A stretch of DNA of 64,000 bases from contig JBJKSB010000090.1 of assembly GCA_046704385.1 (NCBI GenBank), positions 1 to 64,000 of the forward strand. The letters run 5' to 3'. Below, one piece after another: positions 25,433-32,426 of this stretch; position 1 is the first letter of the stretch, and each line of letters starts with the position of its first letter. The notes under the pieces are model-generated. The model searched no databases. It was not told where the DNA came from and saw only the letters and a list, made by a program, of their open reading frames with translations. Source of the DNA: GH45 sp046704385. GTDB taxonomy: Bacteria > Bacteroidota > Bacteroidia > Bacteroidales > SZUA-534. The position numbers and the translations under genes were made by a program.

Positions 25433-26884
25433 TTACCTCCTAATATCCAAACAAACCATCTTTTTAGAATCGCGCATTAACAAGCGTCCATCAGCAATAG
25501 CAATAGGTCCCCATGAATCCTGACCATTAATAACCCTGAATTTATCGAGCACATGGAACCCTTTGGCACTTACTGTGGCAATGGTTAAAGAACCATCATC
25601 ATCCACAATGAAAAATTTCCCGTCGGCATAAATATAAGGACCCAAACCAAACCGAGCCTCTTTGCCGCTGGTCCATAATGGCTTTTGGACATCATTTACC
25701 GAATAGCATGCAAACTGATTTCGCAATGGTCCGGCATCTTTGGGCAAAATCCCAAAAATGTAATTATCCAAAACCACCGGTGTTTGTTGCTCACAAGCCA
25801 ATCCTTCTTTGGGCTTGTAACTCTTTAGAATCTCAACTTTATAAGTGGCTGCATCCACTTTGAACAAAAAGCCTCCGGCACCATAACCAGCTGTCATGAA
25901 TATTTTTCCTCCGCCCAAATCAACAGGTGAAGGTGCTACCACCGACGGAACAAATTCTTTGGTTTCCCAAAGCAGCTCACCCCGGTTCGGTTCTTCAGCC
26001 GAGATACCCACAATAGCTCCAACAGCAGCATATACGTAAGTTTTTTTCGAACCCAGCTTTATTGGCATTACAGATGAATGCGACATTTTTAATTTACCAG
26101 GATTTGGGGTTTCCCAAACTATTTTTCCTGTGGCACAATCTACACCAATAAGGATGTCATTGCCTCCGGTTGCCAGCACTGCAATGTCATCATCAATCAG
26201 TGGACACTGGCCGGTGTACCAGAATGGTATCTCGGCACCATAGTCTTTTACCAGGTCAAGACCCCACAAAAAATCACCATTTGCTGGATTGACGCACATT
26301 ACATGCCCCATGGGCCCCATAGTAACAATGTACTTTTCGGTAATAGCCGGAACTGTACGTGACATGCCATGATTACGCTTTACATGCACACGATAACTTC
26401 GGCACCAAAGCTCATGACCGGATTCCAGGGAAAAACACCGCAACGCATCCTCCTTTTCCTCCTCCAGATAATCCAACAAGTAAACTTTTCCATTATAAAT
26501 CACCGGGGCAGCATGTCCTTCGCCCAAATCGACAGACCAGACAATTTTAGGTCCTTCCGGGCCAAATTTATTGATCAATTTGGTTTTGTCGGTTACAATA
26601 TTATCAGAATTTGCCCCACGGAACCTTACCCATTTTCCGGTCAGGTTACTTGGTTCTTCGGCAAAGAATTTAAATTTTTCACCAATAACGACTTTCTGCA
26701 TGGCACCGGAATCAATGGCCGGAACACTATCCATACCCGGAACGCTGGTCACAAAATCCTTAACCGGATTATAGGTTAACCAGAAAAACAGGGCACAAAC
26801 TGCCGCTGCAAAAATTAAATAAACCAGGTATTTCTCATATTTCTCTGCCATTGTTGTTGAACCTGAATAATGCTTGCTTTTCAC
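25433..26884 (-). CDS. Membrane-anchored PQQ-like beta-propeller protein
   Basis: A 483-residue protein with an N-terminal transmembrane helix (about 19-41). The propeller starts near residue 85 with 'WVRFRGANSDNIV', the locus-specific opening. Blades include 'GHELWCRSY', 'GDFLWGLDL' and 'GKIVWETPN'. It ends 18 bases before the NHL propeller gene. It lacks quinoprotein vicinal cysteines. Probably periplasmic, facing the Tat-exported ferredoxin. Confidence 0.87.
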   Translation of the reverse strand: MKSKHYSGSTTMAEKYEKYLVYLIFAAAVCALFFWLTYNPVKDFVTSVPGMDSVPAIDSGAMQKVVIGEKFKFFAEEPSNLTGKWVRFRGANSDNIVTDKTKLINKFGPEGPKIVWSVDLGEGHAAPVIYNGKVYLLDYLEEEKEDALRCFSLESGHELWCRSYRVHVKRNHGMSRTVPAITEKYIVTMGPMGHVMCVNPANGDFLWGLDLVKDYGAEIPFWYTGQCPLIDDDIAVLATGGNDILIGVDCATGKIVWETPNPGKLKMSHSSVMPIKLGSKKTYVYAAVGAIVGISAEEPNRGELLWETKEFVPSVVAPSPVDLGGGKIFMTAGYGAGGFLFKVDAATYKVEILKSYKPKEGLACEQQTPVVLDNYIFGILPKDAGPLRNQFACYSVNDVQKPLWTSGKEARFGLGPYIYADGKFFIVDDDGSLTIATVSAKGFHVLDKFRVINGQDSWGPIAIADGRLLMRDSKKMVCLDIRR

Positions 26885-26945
26885 TTAACAAGTGACGTAG
26901 CAACCTTCATTTACTAGTAGTACGTTCATAAAGTTCCGTTTAAAT

Positions 26946-26995
26946 ACTCATCGGATGACTTATTTTTAAACCAGCAACTTAGTCATCCGATGAGT
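26946..26995. repeat. 50-base inverted repeat upstream of the 483-residue propeller gene (copy 1)
   Basis: Perfect 15-base arms (ACTCATCGGATGACT at 26946-26960, complement at 26981-26995) with a 20-base spacer. It lies in the 161-base gap between two propeller genes. A diverged copy of exactly the same size lies upstream of the first propeller gene at 30925-30974. It could be an operator, an attenuator hairpin or a small mobile palindrome. Confidence 0.75.
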
Positions 26996-27045
26996 CTAAT
27001 GTTACTTATTGAACCTGATACCAGTATTATTAATAAACTAAATAG

Positions 27046-28317
27046 CTATTTTTTAGCAATATCGTAAACCATTAAAGCATTTCCATGGCGCACATATAGT
27101 TTTCCTTTGTTAATCACCAAATGCGGCCAGTAGGGACCCTTTCCTTTGGGTGCCCTAAAGGTACTAACAATTTCGAACTTTTCGGGATTGGGCTTTACCA
27201 GAGCAATATTCCCGTGTTTCTCCTCGTAGCAATACAACATGCCATCAGCAGAAATAATTGATCCTTTATTTTTCCATTTTGTTTCCCATTTACACGCTCC
27301 GGTATTCCAATCGATACAGCACCAGTTGCCGTCACTGTTATTGATCCAGTTGGCTCCATAAATGTAGCCATCCACAACCACGGTTGCCCCGTGATGCACA
27401 TCCAGAACCGAATCAACCCAAATTACTTTTAAATTACTTAAGTCATCCGATAATTTAAATTTAACTCCGGAATGATTATAGCCACTGGTTACATATAATT
27501 CCCTGTCTTTGTAATTATAGATAGGTGTGTTTGTATTAATTAATGCTGCATCGGACCATATAGCAAATGCCTTTTCGCTGCCAATTTTTGAATAATCGGT
27601 TTTAAATAAAACAGCTCCGGTATTCGCATCAAATCCAGCTACATAATGAGCCAACACAGTAACAATGATATCTTTACCATTTTCATGGATACAGATGGGT
27701 GAAACATAACCGGTGGCATCTTTTAATGATTCAGAAGCCCAAATCTGCTCACCGGTTAATTTATTGAGTGCTACCATAGTGGTTTGGTCACCACCGGGAG
27801 TAATAAATACTTTATCGGCAACAATCAACGGCGACTCAGCATAACCCCAATCACCGCAACGACCTTGGTACATCTTGAATGCATCCATTTTCCAGATTAT
27901 CTTCCCGGTTTTTTTATTGACACAGGCCAAATCAAGATAACCACTTGATACATAAAGATTATCGCCATCAATAGTGGGTGAGCAACGACTATCGGAAAAG
28001 GAATTCATCCACGCTTTACCGAAAGGAATATTCCACAATAATTTGCCGGTAGTATCCAGCGCAAAAAGATAATCCATGGTATCAGCCAGGCCGGTCAAAT
28101 AAATGGCATCAACATCTACAGCGGGTGAAGAATAACCTGTAGGTAACGAATCGTTATACCAAAGTAATTCAGGACCATTTTCGGGCCACGTTTTAAGCAG
28201 GTTAGTTTCAGGATAGATTCCATCACGGTTCGGTCCGCGAAACTGACTGCTTACTTGTCCCTGAACTGAAAAAATGATCAGAATAAATAAGATTGTAGTA
28301 AGTTTTCTTGTTTTCAT
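27046..28317 (-). CDS. Secreted PQQ-like beta-propeller protein (tandem paralogue 3)
   Basis: A 423-residue protein with a signal peptide (about 1-20) and mature start 'SSQFRGPNRDGIYPETNLL'. Blade motifs include 'GKIIWKMDA' and 'GEQIWASES', and it ends with 'YVRHGNALMVYDI'. The opening, the length and the ending match the next two genes upstream, so the three arose by tandem duplication. A CC pair occurs in 'GNWCCIDWNTG', but the sister protein has 'NWACVNWETG', so it is not a conserved quinoprotein disulfide. Twenty-two bases separate it from the gene before it. Confidence 0.9.
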   Translation of the reverse strand: MKTRKLTTILFILIIFSVQGQVSSQFRGPNRDGIYPETNLLKTWPENGPELLWYNDSLPTGYSSPAVDVDAIYLTGLADTMDYLFALDTTGKLLWNIPFGKAWMNSFSDSRCSPTIDGDNLYVSSGYLDLACVNKKTGKIIWKMDAFKMYQGRCGDWGYAESPLIVADKVFITPGGDQTTMVALNKLTGEQIWASESLKDATGYVSPICIHENGKDIIVTVLAHYVAGFDANTGAVLFKTDYSKIGSEKAFAIWSDAALINTNTPIYNYKDRELYVTSGYNHSGVKFKLSDDLSNLKVIWVDSVLDVHHGATVVVDGYIYGANWINNSDGNWCCIDWNTGACKWETKWKNKGSIISADGMLYCYEEKHGNIALVKPNPEKFEIVSTFRAPKGKGPYWPHLVINKGKLYVRHGNALMVYDIAKK

Positions 28318-28339
28318 ATAAAGATTAAATGTGAAGTAA

Positions 28340-29611
28340 TTATTTCTTTTTTATATTATAAGCCATCAAGGCATTTCCATGTCTCAAATATAAAATTCCA
28401 TTATGAATAACCGGGTGCGACCAATAAGGTCCTTTCCCATAATGAACTATAAATGTTGATACAACATCAAATTGGTTTGGATTTGGTTTCACTAGTGCAA
28501 CATGTCCCCTTTTTTCTTCATAACAGTATAACCTGCCATCGGCAAAAATTATCGATCCTTTGTTGTACCAGGTTGTATCGTACGTGGCTTTACCTGTTTC
28601 CCAATTCACACAGGCCCAGTTTCCCATGCTGTTGTTCAGCCAGTTTGATCCATATAAATATCCGTCAATTAAAACTACTCCTCCAACATGCACATCAAGC
28701 ACAGAGTCGACCCAGACAACTGATACCGAATCGGCCATATCGGATAATTTTAGTTTAACACTTTTGTGATCGTAACCGCTGGTAAGGAAAAAGTATCCAT
28801 CAATAAATAAGGGTGTGTTGGCCTGATTATTCCTATTATTTTCTCCCCCTGCGTAACTACCAAAATTAAACTGCCACATTATTTTGCCATCTGAAGGTTG
28901 GATTCCAATGAACCAGTTTGTGGTAAGTGTTGCTATAATTTTTTTTCCCTTCCATTCAATTAGCAAAGGAGAATCGTACGAAGGATTATCATGGAGGGTT
29001 TTAGTCATCCATATGGTTTTGCCCGATGCTTTATCAAGTGCCACTACAGCAGTAGAATCTCCACCCGGAGTGTAAATTACCTTGTCGTCAACCAGTAGCA
29101 GCGATTCGGCGATACCATAATTTGGGGTTTTACCCCCAAAGACATCATTGGTCCGCAATTTCCAGATAATGTTTCCATTTATAGCATCAATACAGGCAAC
29201 ATCGCCCTTTCCACTTGATACATAAAGCCTGTTGCCTTCAACAGTTGGTGTACTTCGACTTTCTTCGAAAGAGCCATCCCACTTGCGGCCGTATGGTGTC
29301 TGCCATAGAATGTGACCTTTCAGGTTGAGCGCAATAACTGCATCTGAACTATCAGAAACCCCCGTAGTATAAATTAAATTATTGGCGATTGCCACTGATG
29401 AATGACCTTTAGGGACAGAATCATTAACCCACAATAATTCAGGATTATCAGGTGGCCATGATTGTAAAAGATTTTTCTCCTCAGAATAAATCCCCGTTCT
29501 TCCAGGTCCCCGCCATTCCGAAAAATTCTGGCTATAACTTTTGCCAGTTGTTAATAAAATGATCAGTAAAATTAAATACCGGAAATATTTCACCATAAAT
29601 TTACTGAGCAA
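28340..29611 (-). CDS. Secreted PQQ-like beta-propeller protein (tandem paralogue 2)
   Basis: A 423-residue protein with an N-terminal signal or anchor (about 10-27), then 'SEWRGPGRTGIYSEEKNLL', the same opening as its neighbours. Blades include 'GHILWQTPYG' and 'GNIIWKLRT', and it closes with 'YLRHGNALMAYNI'. Its start overlaps the end of the preceding propeller gene by 11 bases, showing co-translation. Predicted periplasmic or surface protein without visible catalytic residues. Confidence 0.9.
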   Translation of the reverse strand: MLSKFMVKYFRYLILLIILLTTGKSYSQNFSEWRGPGRTGIYSEEKNLLQSWPPDNPELLWVNDSVPKGHSSVAIANNLIYTTGVSDSSDAVIALNLKGHILWQTPYGRKWDGSFEESRSTPTVEGNRLYVSSGKGDVACIDAINGNIIWKLRTNDVFGGKTPNYGIAESLLLVDDKVIYTPGGDSTAVVALDKASGKTIWMTKTLHDNPSYDSPLLIEWKGKKIIATLTTNWFIGIQPSDGKIMWQFNFGSYAGGENNRNNQANTPLFIDGYFFLTSGYDHKSVKLKLSDMADSVSVVWVDSVLDVHVGGVVLIDGYLYGSNWLNNSMGNWACVNWETGKATYDTTWYNKGSIIFADGRLYCYEEKRGHVALVKPNPNQFDVVSTFIVHYGKGPYWSHPVIHNGILYLRHGNALMAYNIKKK

Positions 29612-30809
29612 TTGAATAGACCATCAGTGAGGTACCATGTCTCACGAAAAGTCTTTTATTATTAATGACAAGGTGCGCCCAGTGTTGTTTTTCTCCGTAA
29701 GGAACTTCAAAACTGCCTTTTATCTCGAACTTATCAGCCGCAGGTTCAACCAAATACACCTTCCCATTTTCAGAATACCAGTAGAGTAAACCGTCGGCAG
29801 CAATAATATTACCGCTTTTGATTTCACTGTTTTCATATAACTCCTTACCGGTTTTCCAATCGAGGCAAACCCATTTTTTTGAGGCATCACCTGAACCGTA
29901 AATCTTACCATTAACCAAAACCATTCCTCCGATACGGCTGTCCATGTTTAAATCGCGCCATAATTCGGTAACGCTATTCCCATCAGGGGAAAGTTTTAAC
30001 ATGACTCCTCCCTGGCCATAGCCGCTTACACAAAAAATCTGATCGCCAGAATATATGGGTGTATTGGCATGAACAGAATATTTATTGGGCTGCTCAACAC
30101 TCCATAACAAAGTACCTTTATCAGCATCAACACCAATAATATGGCCGGCAGTATGTGTCACTATAATTCGTCTGTTATTATAATTAACTAATGCGGGCGA
30201 ACAATAGGCACTTTTTTCACCTACTCCCTTACATTTCCAAATTAGCTTACCTGTATTTTTATTTAATGCGATCACATTAGCATCAATTCCACCCGGAGTG
30301 CATACTAAATAATCATCGTACGAAAGCAGGTTTTCGGTCATGCCCCACTGGATATTTCTTCCATCATAATCTTTTAAAAGATCGACTTTCCAAAGCATTT
30401 GACCGCTGGTTGCATCGAAACAAACCACCAAACCATGACCGCTCATGATATAAACCCTGCCATCATCAATCATAGGCGTAACCCTGACACCGTCCCAATT
30501 CTCGAACCATTCTTCACCATACACGGTTTTCCAAAGTACTTTACCATCATTATCAAAGGCAATTACAAAGCCATTTTTGTCTTCGGTCCCGGTTGTATAT
30601 ATTGTTGAACCATAAATAGCAGCCGATCCATGCCCGGAACCCAGGTTATCGTAATGCCACAACAATTTCGGGCCATCAGCCGGCCAGGTTTTCAGTAAAC
30701 CCGTTTCGTTATAAATTCCATCGCGATTAGGACCACGCCATTGTGCTTTATCCTGGCCTAAAGCCCATAGTGAGGCAAAAACCAGTATTAATGACAGCAT
30801 TTTTTTCAT
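29601..30809 (-). CDS. Secreted PQQ-like beta-propeller protein (tandem paralogue 1, first gene of the series)
   Basis: A 402-residue protein with a signal peptide (about 1-18), then 'KAQWRGPNRDGIYNETGLL' and PQQ-like blades ('GKVLWKTVYG', 'GQMLWKVDL', 'GKLIWKCKG'), ending 'FVRHGTSLMVYSI'. It is the most upstream gene of the minus-strand series that runs to the FeS/flavin protein. About 450 bases upstream hold no confident gene, so the promoter should lie there, near the 50-base inverted repeat at 30925-30974. Known relatives are annotated only as BamB-like or PQQ-binding-like proteins. Confidence 0.9.
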   Translation of the reverse strand: MKKMLSLILVFASLWALGQDKAQWRGPNRDGIYNETGLLKTWPADGPKLLWHYDNLGSGHGSAAIYGSTIYTTGTEDKNGFVIAFDNDGKVLWKTVYGEEWFENWDGVRVTPMIDDGRVYIMSGHGLVVCFDATSGQMLWKVDLLKDYDGRNIQWGMTENLLSYDDYLVCTPGGIDANVIALNKNTGKLIWKCKGVGEKSAYCSPALVNYNNRRIIVTHTAGHIIGVDADKGTLLWSVEQPNKYSVHANTPIYSGDQIFCVSGYGQGGVMLKLSPDGNSVTELWRDLNMDSRIGGMVLVNGKIYGSGDASKKWVCLDWKTGKELYENSEIKSGNIIAADGLLYWYSENGKVYLVEPAADKFEIKGSFEVPYGEKQHWAHLVINNKRLFVRHGTSLMVYSIAQ

Positions 30810-31059
30810 AATTTCAAATTTTAAGGTTTAACAAAACTCAATAAAAATATGAATAAATTGAGAGGTATGAAAGTGCGGGAAAAAATTTAGGTTTGGAATA
30901 TCAAAGAAAAGTTGCATGATATAAAATCATTGGATGATTTTACTGATTAGCAAGGGCTTAGTCATGCGATGAATAGATATTAAAAAAAACAAACGCCACG
31001 ATAAAGTAAAATGAGTTATTTTGAGTGTAGGTTAACCAGTAAACGAAGGGTGTAAAACA
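30810..31059. other. Likely promoter region of the propeller-redox series
   Basis: Gene-free stretch before the first propeller gene, containing the 50-base inverted repeat at 30925-30974. No TAnnTTTG match on the minus strand, so the promoter may depend on an activator or an alternative sigma factor. Confidence 0.4.
30925..30974. repeat. 50-base imperfect inverted repeat upstream of the propeller series (copy 2)
   Basis: Arms AATCATTGGATGATT and AGTCATGCGATGAAT with a 20-base spacer ending GCTT. It is the same length and layout as 26946-26995, with several substitutions. It lies about 115 bases before the first propeller start codon. The rest of the 30810-31059 region shows no other structure, and I found no TAnnTTTG match for the leftward genes. 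Confidence 0.6.
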
Positions 31060-31149
31060 TCACTTTTCTTCTTTTTGTTTAAAATCAGACCACCTGTGCA
31101 ACTCTATAATGGTGTACTCTTTAGTACTAAGCCAGGGAAGCATCCACAT
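31060..31149 (-). CDS. Possible 29-residue peptide (low confidence)
   Basis: ATG at 31149, overlapping the TAA of the frame before it (TAAATG), encodes a peptide starting MWMLPWLST and ending in a charged tail (KQKEEK). No family recognised. Listed only because of the coupled arrangement; it could be chance. Confidence 0.2.
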   Translation of the reverse strand: MWMLPWLSTKEYTIIELHRWSDFKQKEEK

Positions 31150-31260
31150 TTATTTAACGCCAATCGCTTTTTCACACCAACGTAAATGACCTTTAAAAGC
31201 TGCTTGAAAATATACAGATATCAGAGTTAATACAGTTACGGAAATAACAAAAATGATCAA
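31150..31260 (-). CDS. Possible 36-residue single-helix membrane peptide (low confidence)
   Basis: A TTG at 31260, overlapping the stop of the STAS-like gene, opens a frame with one clear hydrophobic helix (IIFVISVTVLTLISVYF) and a basic tail. The non-ATG start is the weak point. Confidence 0.25.
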   Translation of the reverse strand: MIIFVISVTVLTLISVYFQAAFKGHLRWCEKAIGVK

Positions 31261-31610
31261 CTTACAAGGTAATCCAGGGCCTCTTCCTTTGAATCAAACG
31301 GAACCTGTTTTTTCTGAACAAAATAGTTATAACCATTTAACAGCACTTTTTTTAACCCGGTGATACCTAAAACGGCGGTTTTAATAGTTTTTTCATCAAA
31401 GAGTTTTTGATGTTCTTTAGCTACATTTAAAAACTCTCTGCTCCCAAATGTTCCGGTAAAATCATTTAATGCCAGGTATTTAATTGAAGAACTATTATAT
31501 AACTCAACAACTTCCTGTAGAAGCTTGATCATCTCATTGGTGGTGCTGCATTTAGTATAATCAACGAATAAAATTCTTCTCCCTTTGTGATTAATGAATG
31601 AATATGGCAT
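31257..31610 (-). CDS. Small STAS/SpoIIAA-like cytoplasmic protein
   Basis: A 117-residue soluble protein without signal or membrane segment. The pattern of short beta strands and helices ('ILFVDYTKC', 'IKYLALNDFTG', 'KTAVLGITGLKKVLL') resembles the SpoIIAA/STAS-like small proteins common in Bacteroidota, often of unknown role. I cannot name a family with certainty. It stands alone between the tRNA and the propeller series; two tiny frames follow it closely. A signalling or partner-switch role is only a guess. Confidence 0.65.
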   Translation of the reverse strand: MPYSFINHKGRRILFVDYTKCSTTNEMIKLLQEVVELYNSSSIKYLALNDFTGTFGSREFLNVAKEHQKLFDEKTIKTAVLGITGLKKVLLNGYNYFVQKKQVPFDSKEEALDYLVS

Positions 31611-32003
31611 AGGTGTAATTTTTGAGTTTTCTTTAAAATATTATACTAAAGGTATTAAAATGATTATAAACACAAAATGGAGAATAGAAAAATTTAGCGT
31701 ATTGGAAGGAAAATTATTTTTTTTGTGAGATGACTATTTTTGTACCTTTTAAGTAAAAAAGGAACAAAAATCCCGTAGAATTCTTAATTTATATATCAGA
31801 ATTCCAGTGTGGTGCGGTTAAAAGGTAAGTGGGTTTAAAATTAATAAAAACCAATTTAACTATAATTTATCTGATATAAAACTGATAACGTAAAAAAATA
31901 TAAACAAGGAATTAGCAATCAGGAATTATTACAACTAAAACACTTATTCACTACCAGATAAAAGCGATCATCAAATTGTTAATTAACTTCACCCCGTTCG
32001 TCA
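31611..32003. other. Gene-free AT-rich stretch before the tRNA terminator region
   Basis: About 390 bases with no open frame of substance. A TATTTTTG at 31735-31742 fits the TAnnTTTG element on the plus strand, but no gene follows before the tRNA region, so it is unassigned. Confidence 0.5.
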
Positions 32004-32062
32004 GGATTTTTTCATTTCAGGCAGTCATGAGCAAGCTCAGACTGCCTGAAATGAAAAAATCC
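32004..32062. repeat. Long perfect inverted repeat next to tRNA-Pro
   Basis: Arms of 23 bases, 32004-32026 and 32040-32062, are exact complements (GGATTTTTTCATTTCAGG and so on). The 13-base centre itself holds TGAG/CTCA around CAAG. Its right arm shares the A-tract with the tRNA terminator at 32054-32087, so the two hairpins are mutually exclusive. It could be a bidirectional terminator or a small palindromic element inserted after the tRNA gene. Confidence 0.8.
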
Positions 32063-32087
32063 CACCAAGCTTTCGCTTGATAGGATT
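32054..32087 (-). terminator. Rho-independent terminator of tRNA-Pro
   Basis: On the minus strand, a 13-base-pair stem (with two G-U pairs) is closed by a GAAA loop and followed by TTTTTT. It starts 10 bases after the tRNA 3' end. Confidence 0.85.
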
Positions 32088-32096
32088 TTCCTTTTG

Positions 32097-32172
32097 TCGG
32101 GGTGATAAGATTCGAACTTACGACCCCGCGCCCCCCAGACGCGTACTCTAAACCGGACTGAGCTACACCCCG
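32097..32172 (-). tRNA. tRNA-Pro (GGG anticodon)
   Basis: 76 bases on the minus strand fold as a full cloverleaf: acceptor CGGGGTG/CACCCCG, D stem GCTC/GAGT, anticodon stem CGCGT/GCGCG with loop CTGGGGG giving anticodon GGG, a five-base variable loop, and T arm GTAAG-TTCGAAT-CTTAT. The discriminator base is A and CCA is not encoded. The G-T pairs at the ends of the D, anticodon and T stems are tolerated. It is transcribed alone and has its own terminator. Confidence 0.93.
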
Positions 32173-32426
32173 AACTTATAAGTGCAAAAGTAGAACAAAA
32201 ATCAATAAGTCAAAATAAAATTTTGCCGGCATAAAAAATAATATTTTTACCCGATTTACACTGCAATTTGAAATTATTTTTAAGTGTATTATTCCGAATT
32301 TTAAGCGACTTTTCACGAAAATCGAAAATCAGTTACCCGAATAGTTTGAATTTTAATAAAATAAAAACAATTTTACCATGTTATTACAATCAACCCTTTA
32401 TCATAAAACCTGTTTAATTAACTGTC

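Noticed and set aside
13195..30809. Propellers as true PQQ-dependent dehydrogenases
   Set aside because: No conserved vicinal cysteines or catalytic Asp of quinoprotein dehydrogenases, and single CC pairs are not shared between paralogues.
24446..30809. Cytochrome c content in the redox locus
   Set aside because: I looked for CxxCH in the predicted proteins and saw none; the CxxC pairs present belong to FeS motifs or isolated cysteines.
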